Origin: Saprospiraceae bacterium
GTDB lineage: Bacteria; Bacteroidota; Bacteroidia; Chitinophagales; Saprospiraceae
Assembly: GCA_016710235.1 (NCBI GenBank)
Contig: JADJLG010000001.1
Coordinates: forward strand, 733,501-797,500
Length of the DNA: 64,000 bases
Direction: 5' to 3'
The notes beneath the pieces are model-generated. The model saw only the letters and a list, made by a program, of their open reading frames with translations, was not told where the DNA came from and searched no databases. Positions 9,478-18,093 of this stretch are shown here, piece by piece (the stretch's first letter is position 1; every line of letters starts with the position of its first letter). Position numbers and translations under genes: made by a program.

Positions 9478-9485
9478 TATCTTTG
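9478..9485 (+). promoter_or_regulatory. -7 promoter box before the DUF5606 gene
   Basis: TATCTTTG is a full TAnnTTTG match 22 bases before the ATG at 9508, in the gap after aroQ. No TTG lies at the -33 distance. It suggests that the DUF5606-GT2 pair can be transcribed separately from recQ-aroQ. Confidence 0.4.
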
Positions 9486-9507
9486 AGTTTTTATTTGAAA
9501 ATAAATT

Positions 9508-9933
9508 ATGGTTTCAATAGAGCAAATAGTTGCAGTCAGTGGTCAACCGGGTTTATACAAGTTGATATCGTCAAGATCGAATGGCCTTGTATTAGAAGAT
9601 CTGACTAATGGAAAGACTAATTTTTATTCCTCCCGAAATTCTGAATTCGCACCACTTGAAAGTATGGGAATTTATACTCTTGGAGAAACGATCGCTCTCA
9701 AAGACGTTTACGAAAAATTTGTGGAGTTTGAAAAAAATACAAAGATTCCATCACATGATGAAGCCGATAATGTGATCAAAGAGTTTTTTCAGATTGCTTT
9801 ACCGGAACATGATCCATATCGTGTAAGACCAAGAGATATGAAAAAATGTCTTAAATGGTATCATCAATTAAAATCTCACCAACTCATCGTACCAGAAGAT
9901 AATACCTCAAATCCACCAGAAAAAACTGATTGA
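9508..9933 (+). CDS. DUF5606-like protein
   Basis: A 141-residue cytoplasmic protein. The N-terminal half (IEQIVAVSGQPGLYKLISS through the FAPLESMGIYTL stretch) has the pattern of the DUF5606 family, common and single-copy in Bacteroidota, with a small SH3-like beta barrel predicted from the strand pattern. The C-terminal part is helical and charged (RPRDMKKCLKWYHQL). No catalytic motif is seen and no function is known to me. It is followed within 20 bases by a GT2 gene, so it probably shares a transcript with it. Confidence 0.7.
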   Translation: MVSIEQIVAVSGQPGLYKLISSRSNGLVLEDLTNGKTNFYSSRNSEFAPLESMGIYTLGETIALKDVYEKFVEFEKNTKIPSHDEADNVIKEFFQIALPEHDPYRVRPRDMKKCLKWYHQLKSHQLIVPEDNTSNPPEKTD

Positions 9934-9950
9934 TTCAAGCATTCGAAATC

Positions 9951-10709
9951 ATGTATAAAAACAAAAGAGTCGCTGTCGTTTTACCTGCTTACAATGCATC
10001 ACTCACTTTGGAGCGCACCTTCCGGGAAATTCCAATGGACATTGTAGACGACATCATTCTTTGCGATGATGCAAGCAAGGACAATACCTTTGATATTGGG
10101 AGATCTCTCGGCATCCAATATTGCATCCGACATGAACAAAATAAAGGCTATGGTGGAAATCAGAAAACACTTTACAACAAAGCTCTTGAGATCGGCGCTG
10201 ACATCATCATCATGCTTCATCCTGATTATCAATACACCCCAAAACTTATTCCTTCCATGGTGAATATTATTGGAGAGCAATTGTATGATGTAGTTCTTGG
10301 TTCACGGATACTAGGTGTAGGTGCATTAAAAGGAGGCATGCCTATTTACAAATATATTTTCAATCGTTTCCTGACCTTATCACAGAATTTTCTCTGCGGA
10401 TATAAATTGTCAGAGTATCATACCGGTTACAGAGCCTTTTCCAGAGAGGTGCTGCAAAATATACCATTCAATCAGAATTCGGATGACTTCGTATTTGACA
10501 ATGAAATGTTGTCGCAAATTATTTATTTCGATTATTCAATTGCTGAAATTAGTTGCCCTACCAAATATTTCGACGAAGCTTCATCTATCAATTTCAAAAG
10601 AAGTGTGGTTTACGGTCTTGGTGTGTTACGTGTTTCTATAGTCCACAGATTACAAAAGTTTGGATTATTAAAATCAAAACTTTATCAAAAAGACAATTCG
10701 ATTTATTAG
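9951..10709 (+). CDS. Glycosyltransferase family 2 (dolichol-phosphate mannosyltransferase-like)
   Basis: A soluble GT2 enzyme of 252 residues, likely to load a sugar on a polyprenyl phosphate or a surface glycan. It starts MYKNKRVAVVLPAYNASLTL and contains CDDASKDNT in place of the usual VDDGSTD, and MLHPDYQY where DADLQ-type enzymes have the metal-binding DxD, so the DxD is replaced by HPD; this HPDxQY form is known in a subgroup of these enzymes. No C-terminal membrane helices are visible, unlike the GT2 at 642-1580. I took ATG 9951; a TTG at 9930 overlapping the previous stop would add seven residues. Its end overlaps the convergent rmuC by four bases. Confidence 0.82.
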   Translation: MYKNKRVAVVLPAYNASLTLERTFREIPMDIVDDIILCDDASKDNTFDIGRSLGIQYCIRHEQNKGYGGNQKTLYNKALEIGADIIIMLHPDYQYTPKLIPSMVNIIGEQLYDVVLGSRILGVGALKGGMPIYKYIFNRFLTLSQNFLCGYKLSEYHTGYRAFSREVLQNIPFNQNSDDFVFDNEMLSQIIYFDYSIAEISCPTKYFDEASSINFKRSVVYGLGVLRVSIVHRLQKFGLLKSKLYQKDNSIY

Positions 10710-12196
10710 AATTGTCCAAGCTTTTTTTGATCAGTTGCTTCATCCTCTTCCTCATCATCAAAAGCAAGTAAATTTGAAGGAATTTCTTTGTTAGACTTAA
10801 CTCCAAGTTTTTTTAATTTTTCTGCTTGATTGACTAGATTTCCACGCCCATCGCGCAATTGGCCTATTGCTTTTAAATACATCTCCTGACTCTTATTGAT
10901 ATGTTTTCCAATATCTTCCATGCTTTCCAGGAATCCTACGATTTTTTCATAAAGTCTCTCACCTTGTTTTGCAATCTCAGCTGCATTTCTACTTTGTTGT
11001 TCTCTTTTCCAAAGATCTGTAACCAACTTAAGCGCTGCTATCAAATTGGTTGGTGAAATCAACAAAATCCTTTTCTGGTAGGCATAATTCCACAATTCAT
11101 TATCTTCCTGAACCGCTAGAATATATGCCGGTTCAATAGGAATAAATAACATTGTAAAATCTAATCCGGAGGTTAGTGTATCATACTTTTTCTTTGCCAG
11201 ATCGTCGATGTGTTGACGAACAGACTGTACATGTTGTTGCAAATAAATGTCCTGTGTTGGTTTATCGTCTTCTGAGTTGAACCTATCGTAAGCAATCAAT
11301 GATACCTTTGAGTCAATGATGATCGTTCGATTTTCAGGAAGGTAGATGATCACATCCGGTCTAAGCATTTTTCCATGCTCATCATACAAAGTTTCCTGAA
11401 CCTTGTATTCTCGATTTTTCTGAAGTCCGGATTTTTCCAAAATACTTTCAAGAATCATTTCTCCCCAGTTACCCTGTTTTTTTGCTTGACCTCTGAGAGC
11501 TGAAGATAAATTATGCGCTTCCTGAGAAAGTTTATTATTCATTTCAATGAGATCCTTCACCTTCTCTTCTAACGAAAACCTTTGTTTAGATTCCTTATCA
11601 TATGTCTCTTCAACTTTTTGCTTGAATTGATGAATGTTTTCACCCAATGGTTTGAGAATTGTTTCTAAATTTTCTTTATTCGCCAATGTAAATTTTTGGG
11701 ATTTTTCTTCCATGATCTGATTGGCCAAATTTTGAAATTCAAGGATACTCTGCTTCCTCAATTCTTCAACTTCCTGTTTTTGTGATTCGAGTTTTTCCTG
11801 AAGAAACTTATTTTGTGAGCTAAACTCTGTAATGCTTCTTGATAGTTGTTGGAGCTGATTTTGTTGTTGTTGATTGAGCAAGCGTTCCTTTTCAAGATCC
11901 TGTTGCAGTAGTTTCCATTGCTGTGAACCGTGATCCAGTCTGGTTTGGAGTTGCACATTGTCAGAATTTAGTTTTTGGCTCTCGTCTCTTTTCATCTGAA
12001 GTTGATCCCCAAGTGACTTATGGTCCGAAATTAAATGAGAGAACCTATCTTGGACCAATTTACTTTCCATCTGAAGATCTGCCCACTTTTTTGAGAGCTC
12101 ATCAAATTGACTTTTGGGCACAGAACTGAGCTTGTTTAACAAGAAGAGCACCATTCCGATCAAAAGCCCTATCAGTCCGTAAATGAGAGATTCCAT
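10706..12196 (-). CDS. rmuC: DNA recombination protein RmuC homologue
   Basis: RmuC proteins limit inversions and rearrangements and carry a restriction-endonuclease-like core. The 496 residues begin with a membrane anchor (SLIYGLIGLLIGMVLFLL, about 3-20), then a long glutamine-rich coiled coil to about residue 220, and then the conserved domain with GNWGEMILESILEKSGL, RPDVIIYLPENRTIIIDSK (the PD-D/ExK-like pattern), FIPIEPAYILA and the LISPTNLIAAL stretch. Length and order match the family. It is a single gene, convergent with a GT2 gene and divergent from the sucB-like gene. Confidence 0.92.
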   Translation of the reverse strand: MESLIYGLIGLLIGMVLFLLNKLSSVPKSQFDELSKKWADLQMESKLVQDRFSHLISDHKSLGDQLQMKRDESQKLNSDNVQLQTRLDHGSQQWKLLQQDLEKERLLNQQQQNQLQQLSRSITEFSSQNKFLQEKLESQKQEVEELRKQSILEFQNLANQIMEEKSQKFTLANKENLETILKPLGENIHQFKQKVEETYDKESKQRFSLEEKVKDLIEMNNKLSQEAHNLSSALRGQAKKQGNWGEMILESILEKSGLQKNREYKVQETLYDEHGKMLRPDVIIYLPENRTIIIDSKVSLIAYDRFNSEDDKPTQDIYLQQHVQSVRQHIDDLAKKKYDTLTSGLDFTMLFIPIEPAYILAVQEDNELWNYAYQKRILLISPTNLIAALKLVTDLWKREQQSRNAAEIAKQGERLYEKIVGFLESMEDIGKHINKSQEMYLKAIGQLRDGRGNLVNQAEKLKKLGVKSNKEIPSNLLAFDDEEEDEATDQKKLGQF

Positions 12197-12364
12197 TTCT
12201 TGGTTATTGTAGTGAGTCCATTAAGGGTTTCGCTGGGGAAAGATAAGCAAAAGGAATCAATCGTCCGGCAAAAGATCAGATTTGAAAATGTTTCACATAT
12301 TTAATTAAATTAATATATAAATTAAGCTTACTTAATATTAATTCACATTACTTACGCTTTATAG

Positions 12365-12372
12365 TAATTTTG
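12365..12372 (+). promoter_or_regulatory. -7 promoter box of the sucB-like gene
   Basis: TAATTTTG matches TAnnTTTG fully and sits 17 bases before the ATG at 12389, in a very AT-rich 192-base divergent gap shared with rmuC. The -33 region is not a clear TTG. Confidence 0.5.
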
Positions 12373-12388
12373 TAAAAATTAAAAGCCC

Positions 12389-13600
12389 ATGCTAGAAGTC
12401 AAAGTTCCGTCTGTAGGAGAATCCGTAACTGAGGTGACCCTTATCAAAATTCTGAAATCCGAAGGTTCTTTCGTAAAAATGGATGAGGCCATCTGTGAAT
12501 TTGAATCTGAAAAGGCCACATTTGAATTGCCGGCTGAAAAAGCGGGTGTCATCCACTGGAAAGCAGACATAGGTCAGGATCTTAAAATTGGAGACCTGGT
12601 TGCCTTGATCGATACGGAAAAAGAAGAAAAGACTGTATCGCCGGGCGACAATACTGCATCCGCTCCAGCTGAAAAAACACAAACTTCTACAAAAGAGTCA
12701 ATCGCCTCACCTTCTGCCGAAAAATTGATGCGGGAAAGGCAGCTTCAGCCGGATCAAATTGAAGGGACAGGAAAGGAAGGTCGAATCACTAAATCTGACG
12801 TTGTATCTGCGACTGTAGCCATAACAGACATTGCATCCCAAGATCTGAAGACTGCCACACCTCCGTATCATGCCCCTAAAGCCAGCTTTCCTTCGGGAGC
12901 TAGAACAGACCGCAGACAAAAATTATCCAGAATGCGGCGAACCATTGCCAAACGATTGGTAAAGGTCAAAAATGAGACTGCTATGTTGACGACTTTTAAT
13001 GAGGTAGACATGACAGAACTGATCACATTACGCAATCGCTACAATGAAGCTTATCAAAAAAAATACGGTATCAAGATCGGATTTATGTCTTTGTTTGCAA
13101 AAGCCTGTGCTCAAGTTTTGATGGAGATGCCTGAAGTCAACGCTTTTATCGAAGAAGACGAAATCATCTACCACGATTATGCAGATATTGCTATAGCCAT
13201 TTCTACACCCTCAGGACTTGTCGTCCCTCCTATTAAAAATGTGGAATCTATCTCTTTACATGAATTCGAGTTACAATTAAAGGTCCTCGCTGAAAAAGCC
13301 CGCACCAGTAGCTTGAGTTTGGAAGAGATGACTGGTGGCACTTTTACAATTACTAATGGAGGAGTATTTGGCTCTCTCATGAGCACTCCAATATTGAATG
13401 AACCGCAATCTGCTATTCTGGGGATGCACGCTATTAAAGAAAGACCAATCGCTCTAAATGGCCAGGTAGTAATCAGACCAATGATGTATCTTGCGCTTTC
13501 ATATGATCATCGAGTGATCGACGGTAGTTCCTCAGTAACTTTCCTCGTCAGAGTAAAATCTTTACTCGAAGATCCGATGAGCTTATTTTTGCATTTATAA
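12389..13600 (+). CDS. sucB: 2-oxoglutarate dehydrogenase E2, dihydrolipoyl succinyltransferase
   Basis: E2 core of a 2-oxo acid dehydrogenase complex, transferring the acyl group from lipoate to CoA. The 403 residues comprise one lipoyl domain (1-77) with the lipoylated K42 in ESEKATFELP, an E3/E1-binding domain at about 107-145 (SPSAEKLMRERQL to GTGKEGRITKSDV), a proline/alanine linker and the trimeric catalytic domain ending in SYDHRVIDG with H374 and D378. One lipoyl domain and the PSVGES start favour the succinyl over the acetyl type. The E1 gene (sucA) usually sits next to it but is not in this window, so pathway assignment rests on sequence alone. Confidence 0.88.
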   Translation: MLEVKVPSVGESVTEVTLIKILKSEGSFVKMDEAICEFESEKATFELPAEKAGVIHWKADIGQDLKIGDLVALIDTEKEEKTVSPGDNTASAPAEKTQTSTKESIASPSAEKLMRERQLQPDQIEGTGKEGRITKSDVVSATVAITDIASQDLKTATPPYHAPKASFPSGARTDRRQKLSRMRRTIAKRLVKVKNETAMLTTFNEVDMTELITLRNRYNEAYQKKYGIKIGFMSLFAKACAQVLMEMPEVNAFIEEDEIIYHDYADIAIAISTPSGLVVPPIKNVESISLHEFELQLKVLAEKARTSSLSLEEMTGGTFTITNGGVFGSLMSTPILNEPQSAILGMHAIKERPIALNGQVVIRPMMYLALSYDHRVIDGSSSVTFLVRVKSLLEDPMSLFLHL

Positions 13601-13611
13601 ATTATCATGGT

Positions 13612-14115
13612 ATGACGCTTCGGGATTTTTTTGATTGGGTGCAACAGAATCCATCGTTTCTTTGGATTTACTTTTTGGGGATTCCTGCATTGGCATTCCT
13701 TGCTGGGGTTTTTGCAAAGGATGAGGCATATCTCTCCCCCTGGAAAAATTTATACAGCTTTCTAATTTATGCTGTAACTATTCCTGGAATTTTTGCTGTC
13801 ACATTAAATGTATATTTCTTCTTTTTTGAGAGAAGGAGTATCATGGACAGTGATCTTCTAATCCAGGTATTTCCAATACTTTCTATGATCTTCACACTAT
13901 GGTTGATTCGAAGACAAGTGGACCTAGATTATATTCCGGGTTTTGACAAGTTAAGTGGACTTGCCATGATCATTGGAATTATTTTGACGATGATGTGGGT
14001 TCTCGACCGCACCCATATTTATTCCATCAGTTTTATGCCTTTTCCGGTAGTATTATTACTCATAGTAGCAGCCGTTTTACTCGTGAGATTTTTTACCAAA
14101 AAATTGGTCAGCTGA
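13612..14115 (+). CDS. Membrane protein of unknown function
   Basis: A 167-residue protein made up almost entirely of hydrophobic segments, with about five transmembrane helices (roughly 17-36, 48-72, 82-98, 114-132 and 139-160) separated by short charged loops such as RRSIMDSD and RRQVDLDY. I do not recognise the family and see no catalytic or ligand motif. It follows the sucB-like gene by 11 bases and its stop overlaps the start of the DinB-like gene by one base (TGATG), so translation of the pair is probably coupled. Confidence 0.7.
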   Translation: MTLRDFFDWVQQNPSFLWIYFLGIPALAFLAGVFAKDEAYLSPWKNLYSFLIYAVTIPGIFAVTLNVYFFFFERRSIMDSDLLIQVFPILSMIFTLWLIRRQVDLDYIPGFDKLSGLAMIIGIILTMMWVLDRTHIYSISFMPFPVVLLLIVAAVLLVRFFTKKLVS

Positions 14116-14633
14116 TGTCAGCAAATCCTGTTTTCGACTTTCTTAAACTGCAATTTACCCAAAGAGTAATTGATGAGAACTTTTCAAAAATAGAATCTTG
14201 CCTACAATTACTGGATGAGGAGGACATTCAATTTCGTCCAAACGTACATTGCAATTCTATAGCAAACCAGCTGGAACATCTCAACGGAAATGTCAAGCAA
14301 TATATATTACATACTTGGTCTGGTAATGGTTTTCGTGACAGGAATTCTGAATTTGCATATCCTATTAACAAAAGTAAAGCAGAACTATTACTGAATTTGA
14401 AGAAGACCATTCTTGAAGCGGATCGGGCGATTCAAAATTTGGATGAAAATGAGTGGAACAAATTATTTGAGATTCAAATTTATCATCTCAACTCAATAGA
14501 AATAATTGTCCATGTGATAGAACACTTTTCATATCATACCGGTCAGATCATTTTTCTCACCAAAATGATTACCGACAAAGATCTGAAGTTTTATAATGAT
14601 CAAAAACTGGATTTTACCGAAAAAAAGGAATAA
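14115..14633 (+). CDS. DinB/DUF1572-like four-helix protein
   Basis: A 172-residue helical protein of the DinB-like superfamily, putative metal-dependent enzymes (some are thiol-S-transferases) that have nothing to do with DNA polymerase IV. The metal-binding histidine pattern is present: one in NQLEHLNGN and two in EHFSYHTGQI. The open frame extends back to 13995 inside the membrane protein gene, but ATG 14115 gives the normal family N-terminus and creates the coupled TGATG junction. The small substrate is unknown. Confidence 0.78.
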   Translation: MSANPVFDFLKLQFTQRVIDENFSKIESCLQLLDEEDIQFRPNVHCNSIANQLEHLNGNVKQYILHTWSGNGFRDRNSEFAYPINKSKAELLLNLKKTILEADRAIQNLDENEWNKLFEIQIYHLNSIEIIVHVIEHFSYHTGQIIFLTKMITDKDLKFYNDQKLDFTEKKE

Positions 14634-14698
14634 GCAAGAAGGATAAATTATATTGAAATATAAAACACAAACTTCAATATTCAAAGATAGGAACAAAA

Positions 14699-15568
14699 AT
14701 GAAAGGAATTATTTTAGCAGGAGGGCAAGGTACTAGATTATTTCCGAGCACACTTGCGGTCAGCAAGCAGCTGATGCCAGTATATGACAAGCCGATGATT
14801 TATTATCCATTGTCCACTCTGATGTTGGCTGGTATCAGAGATGTACTGATTATATCTACACCGCGTGATTTGCCATCTTTTGCTCAATTATTTGGAGATG
14901 GAAAACAGATCGGATTAAATATCCAATACAAGGAACAAGCTATACCCAATGGATTGGCTCAGGCTTTTGTACTTGGTGCTGAATTCATCGGTGACGACAG
15001 TGTATGTCTCGTTTTAGGTGACAATATTTTTTACGGACATAAATTCCCTGAATTGCTACGTGAAAGCGCAAATCCCAATGGTGGGATAGTTTTTGCATAT
15101 CAGGTAAAAGATCCGGAACGCTATGGTGTGGTTGAATTTGATCAAAATTTTAATGCCTTATCAATAGAAGAAAAACCTAAATCCCCAAAATCGCATTATG
15201 CTGTACCTGGCATTTATTTTTATGATAACAGCGTCATCGAAATTGCAAAAAACCTTCAACCCAGTGCAAGAGGAGAATATGAGATCACTGATGTCAACAG
15301 AGAATATTTGAGAATGGGTAAATTAAAAGTAGGTGTACTTGGAAGAGGCGTGGCTTGGCTGGACACAGGTACTCATGAGTCTTTAATGCATGCATCCCAC
15401 TTCATTCAAGTCATAGAAGACAGACAAGGATTAAAAATAGGCTGCATTGAAGAGGTTGCATATACGATGGGTTTTATTACAAGAAGTCAACTCAGTGCGG
15501 AAGCAGAAAAATTAAAAAAAAGTATTTATGGTGAATACCTAATTCAACTACTCAAAAGTTTGGATTAA
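14699..15568 (+). CDS. rfbA: Glucose-1-phosphate thymidylyltransferase
   Basis: Joins dTTP and glucose-1-phosphate to dTDP-glucose, the first step toward dTDP-L-rhamnose and other deoxysugars for surface glycans. The 289 residues show the nucleotide loop LAGGQGTRLFPST at 6-18, KPMIYYPLSTL, the metal-binding GDNIFYGH, PERYGVVEFD, and EEKPKSPKS typical of RmlA. Length is normal for the long (rhamnose pathway) form. The rest of the rml genes are not present here; the nearby glycosyltransferases are separated by unrelated genes. Confidence 0.95.
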   Translation: MKGIILAGGQGTRLFPSTLAVSKQLMPVYDKPMIYYPLSTLMLAGIRDVLIISTPRDLPSFAQLFGDGKQIGLNIQYKEQAIPNGLAQAFVLGAEFIGDDSVCLVLGDNIFYGHKFPELLRESANPNGGIVFAYQVKDPERYGVVEFDQNFNALSIEEKPKSPKSHYAVPGIYFYDNSVIEIAKNLQPSARGEYEITDVNREYLRMGKLKVGVLGRGVAWLDTGTHESLMHASHFIQVIEDRQGLKIGCIEEVAYTMGFITRSQLSAEAEKLKKSIYGEYLIQLLKSLD

Positions 15569-15996
15569 CGCACTTTTTAATATAAAAAATAGCAGAACGG
15601 TTATACAGATTGAAGATGAGATGAATTATTTCAATCGAAAGCTAATTTACACATGAACTTTTTTTGATTCCGGATAAAACCTAAATAAATGGTTTCTTTT
15701 GATTATTTTCAAAAGTTAAAGACAAAAAAATTATGTAAACCCGGATTTTGCATGTGGGATCCTTGTTAGAATCCACTGGGCAATAAGGTATTGGGATTAG
15801 ATGTGACCGAGTGGATTCGCAAAACGAAAATTGAGTGAGCGATTTCACCTAATGATAAAAAAACCAAGAACAGCTTCACTTAACATTTTTTAAAAAAAAT
15901 TTCTACTTGCGAATCTCCTAAAATGCTTGATTTTAATAATAAATTCAATTTGGCTCTCAATATTGAATCAACAAAAAAATTGAATTACATATTCAT
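15569..15996 (+). other. 428-base gap between convergent rfbA and thiL
   Basis: No open frame of note, no RNA gene and no strong terminator is visible. It holds one inverted repeat, GAATCCACT at 15769-15777 and AGTGGATTC at 15810-15818, with a 32-base spacer, and several A/T tracts. It may be decayed sequence. Confidence 0.5.
15769..15818. repeat. 9-base inverted repeat
   Basis: GAATCCACT (15769-15777) and its exact reverse complement AGTGGATTC (15810-15818) flank a 32-base spacer. There is no T-run after it, so it is not a classical terminator. Its role is unknown. Confidence 0.45.
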
Positions 15997-17034
15997 TCAA
16001 AAGTGCTTCCAGCCTTGTGCTTGCAATGGATGCAATTTGCCTGATTTACTTCGCAATTGGATGCCTGTTTCCTGATTTTTAATCTCACCGATATGATAAA
16101 ATTCCGGTAAATATTTTAGTTTATCCGTATCCTCAGGTTTAATTACAAATAATAATTCATAATCTTCACCACCATGCAATGCACATGTTATCGGGTCCAT
16201 TTGAAATTGAAAAGCCAGCATAGAAGCATCCTGATGAATCGGAAGAGAATCTTCAAACACCTCTGCACCACAGGAAGATCGTCTACAAATATGCATCAAG
16301 TCGGAGGAAAGTCCGTCTGACAAATCCATCATTGCGCTAGGCACTACCGCCATTTTTTCCAGCCAAGCGACACTATCTTTTCGAGCTTCCGGCTTGAGAA
16401 ATCTCTCTACCAGATAATCTTTACCTTCCAGATCAGGTTTGATCTGTGGATTTTCCAGGAAAATCTGCTTCTCACGCTCCAGCAACAGCATACCCAAATA
16501 AGCAGATCCTAAATAGCCACTCACAAAAATTTGGTCACCTTCGCGAGCACCTGAGCGGGTCACGATTTTTTCTTTTTGTTGAAAACCTATTGCTGTCACA
16601 GAAATAACTAATCCCTTTGGTGATGATGTCGTATCACCCCCTACAAGATCAACCTTATAAACCTCGCAAGCCTCTCTAATTCCTTCATACAATTCAGCTA
16701 ATGCTTCAACTGAATAGCGGTTAGAAACTGCAATCGATACTGTGATCTGAGTCGCTATAGCGTTCATCGCATATATATCGGAAAGATTGACAACCACTGC
16801 TTTATATCCCAGATATTTGAGAGGAGTATATGTCATATCAAAATGAATTCCTTCGACCAACAAATCTGTTGTCATTACCATATTGCCTTGAGGAGGTTGG
16901 ATCACCGCTGCATCATCACCGATACCCAACACACTGGAGGATTTTTTCAAATCAAAATCCTGTGTCAATAATTCAATCAACTTGAACTCACCCAGGTCAT
17001 TGATTTCTGTGCGGTTTATTTCCTGATTCTCCAT
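15997..17034 (-). CDS. thiL: Thiamine-monophosphate kinase
   Basis: Phosphorylates thiamine monophosphate to the cofactor thiamine diphosphate with ATP. The 345 residues belong to the PurM/ThiL fold: GIGDDAAVI at 37-45, TTDLLVEGIHF at 55-65, the metal-binding NLSDIYAMNA at 83-92, VGGDTTSS, and MMDLSDGLSSDL plus HGGEDYELLF in the second half. The six-base gap after the pseudouridine synthase gene indicates one operon (small membrane protein, rluA-like, thiL). No TPP riboswitch is recognisable upstream, and no other thi gene is in the window. Confidence 0.94.
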   Translation of the reverse strand: MENQEINRTEINDLGEFKLIELLTQDFDLKKSSSVLGIGDDAAVIQPPQGNMVMTTDLLVEGIHFDMTYTPLKYLGYKAVVVNLSDIYAMNAIATQITVSIAVSNRYSVEALAELYEGIREACEVYKVDLVGGDTTSSPKGLVISVTAIGFQQKEKIVTRSGAREGDQIFVSGYLGSAYLGMLLLEREKQIFLENPQIKPDLEGKDYLVERFLKPEARKDSVAWLEKMAVVPSAMMDLSDGLSSDLMHICRRSSCGAEVFEDSLPIHQDASMLAFQFQMDPITCALHGGEDYELLFVIKPEDTDKLKYLPEFYHIGEIKNQETGIQLRSKSGKLHPLQAQGWKHF

Positions 17035-17040
17035 GAAAAA

Positions 17041-17742
17041 CTAATTTGTTTGAGTTTGAATCAAAGCCTCAATATTTGAGGCAAACACAGGCCATATATC
17101 ATGTGTGGGTACAGGAGTGACAATATTCATTTCTTGCTGCGTGATTGGATGATATAGACTAATCTTCCAAGCATGCAATCCAATGCTCCTGTCCTTGTTG
17201 CTTCGCCGCGCACCATACTTTACATCTCCCCTTATTGGGAATCCTGAATGAGCAAGTTGTGCTCTGATCTGGTGGAACTTACCACTGCCGGTCCTAAGTT
17301 CCAACAGCCTGTATTTGTCAGAAGTAGCCAAAGAAATGCATTGCAGCTCTGCAGCTTGATAGGATTCGGCCTCATCATCCCTTATTTGAGCTTTTTGTCC
17401 GGACTTTTTTACGAAATGCTTTAAGCTGGTAGGGAAATCACCTTCATCATAAGGGACTATTGCGATATAAGACTTCTTCCAAAGCCCTTGTTGCATTTGA
17501 TCTTGAAATATTGTTTGGATTCGGGGTGATTTTCCAAGTAAGATCACCCCGCTTACCGGCCTATCCAGCCGGTTGCACAAAAAGAGTTTTTGCTTGGTGT
17601 AAATTTCTGCTAGTCTTAGTACACTTTTATCTCCGGACGGATCTTCTTGGGAAGGCATTCCGGGAGGTTTATTGACTGCAACGATGTGATGATCCTTGTA
17701 TAGAATCAATTCCGAAATCGGAACTTTCTTGATTTCTTCCAT
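17041..17742 (-). CDS. RluA-family pseudouridine synthase
   Basis: Isomerises uridine to pseudouridine in rRNA or tRNA. The 233 residues show the RluA signature CNRLDRPVSGVILLGKS at about 56-72 with catalytic D60, the N-terminal HHIVAVNKPPGMPSQ, and the C-terminal LRTGSGKFHQIRAQLAHSG, which is the TGRxHQIRxH motif of the family. No S4 domain precedes the catalytic domain, so it is the short single-domain type; the exact site in RNA cannot be assigned. Its start abuts the stop of the small membrane protein gene (TAAATG), and thiL follows six bases later. Confidence 0.9.
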   Translation of the reverse strand: MEEIKKVPISELILYKDHHIVAVNKPPGMPSQEDPSGDKSVLRLAEIYTKQKLFLCNRLDRPVSGVILLGKSPRIQTIFQDQMQQGLWKKSYIAIVPYDEGDFPTSLKHFVKKSGQKAQIRDDEAESYQAAELQCISLATSDKYRLLELRTGSGKFHQIRAQLAHSGFPIRGDVKYGARRSNKDRSIGLHAWKISLYHPITQQEMNIVTPVPTHDIWPVFASNIEALIQTQTN

Positions 17743-17979
17743 TTACTTTTTCTCAACTTCTTCGTAGTCTGTAAACCCTATGTTCTTTGATTTATTTTCC
17801 TGTTCTGTTAAGGCGCGGTTGACGGCAATGAACTTGTTGTACAGGGTATAGACACCATAAGCTGCCAATATGACAATGAGCAATCTGACCATGAGGAGAG
17901 GATTTAATTTAATCAATGTGAACTGTACGAAATAGTTCAATCCTGCGTTATTTATTGGTATTTTTTCCGAAGCAGTCAT
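17743..17979 (-). CDS. Small membrane protein, possibly DUF4834-like
   Basis: A 78-residue frame with one transmembrane helix (VRLLIVILAAYGVYTLYNKF, about 31-50) and an acidic C-terminus ending FTDYEEVEKK. Short one-helix proteins with such a DYEE tail occur as DUF4834-like proteins in Bacteroidota, but the match is weak. An internal ATG at 17892 would give a 49-residue protein that starts right at the membrane helix and may be the real start. It is the first gene of the operon with the pseudouridine synthase and thiL. Confidence 0.5.
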   Translation of the reverse strand: MTASEKIPINNAGLNYFVQFTLIKLNPLLMVRLLIVILAAYGVYTLYNKFIAVNRALTEQENKSKNIGFTDYEEVEKK

Positions 17980-18093
17980 GCGTCAGAGCCTATTTAATCG
18001 CGTAAAGTGTAAAGGACTGGCGGACTTTTGCTACTTTTACAGGAATATTTTTAAAATATAATTTTACTATATTTATAATCAACTCATTTTCAA

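Noticed and set aside
10738..12129. Glutamine-rich repeats in rmuC as a possible simple-sequence expansion
   Set aside because: They are ordinary for the coiled coil of this family; no long exact nucleotide repeat is present.
13995..14114. Longer frame of the DinB-like protein
   Set aside because: It is the out-of-frame shadow of the membrane protein gene; ATG 14115 gives the family start.
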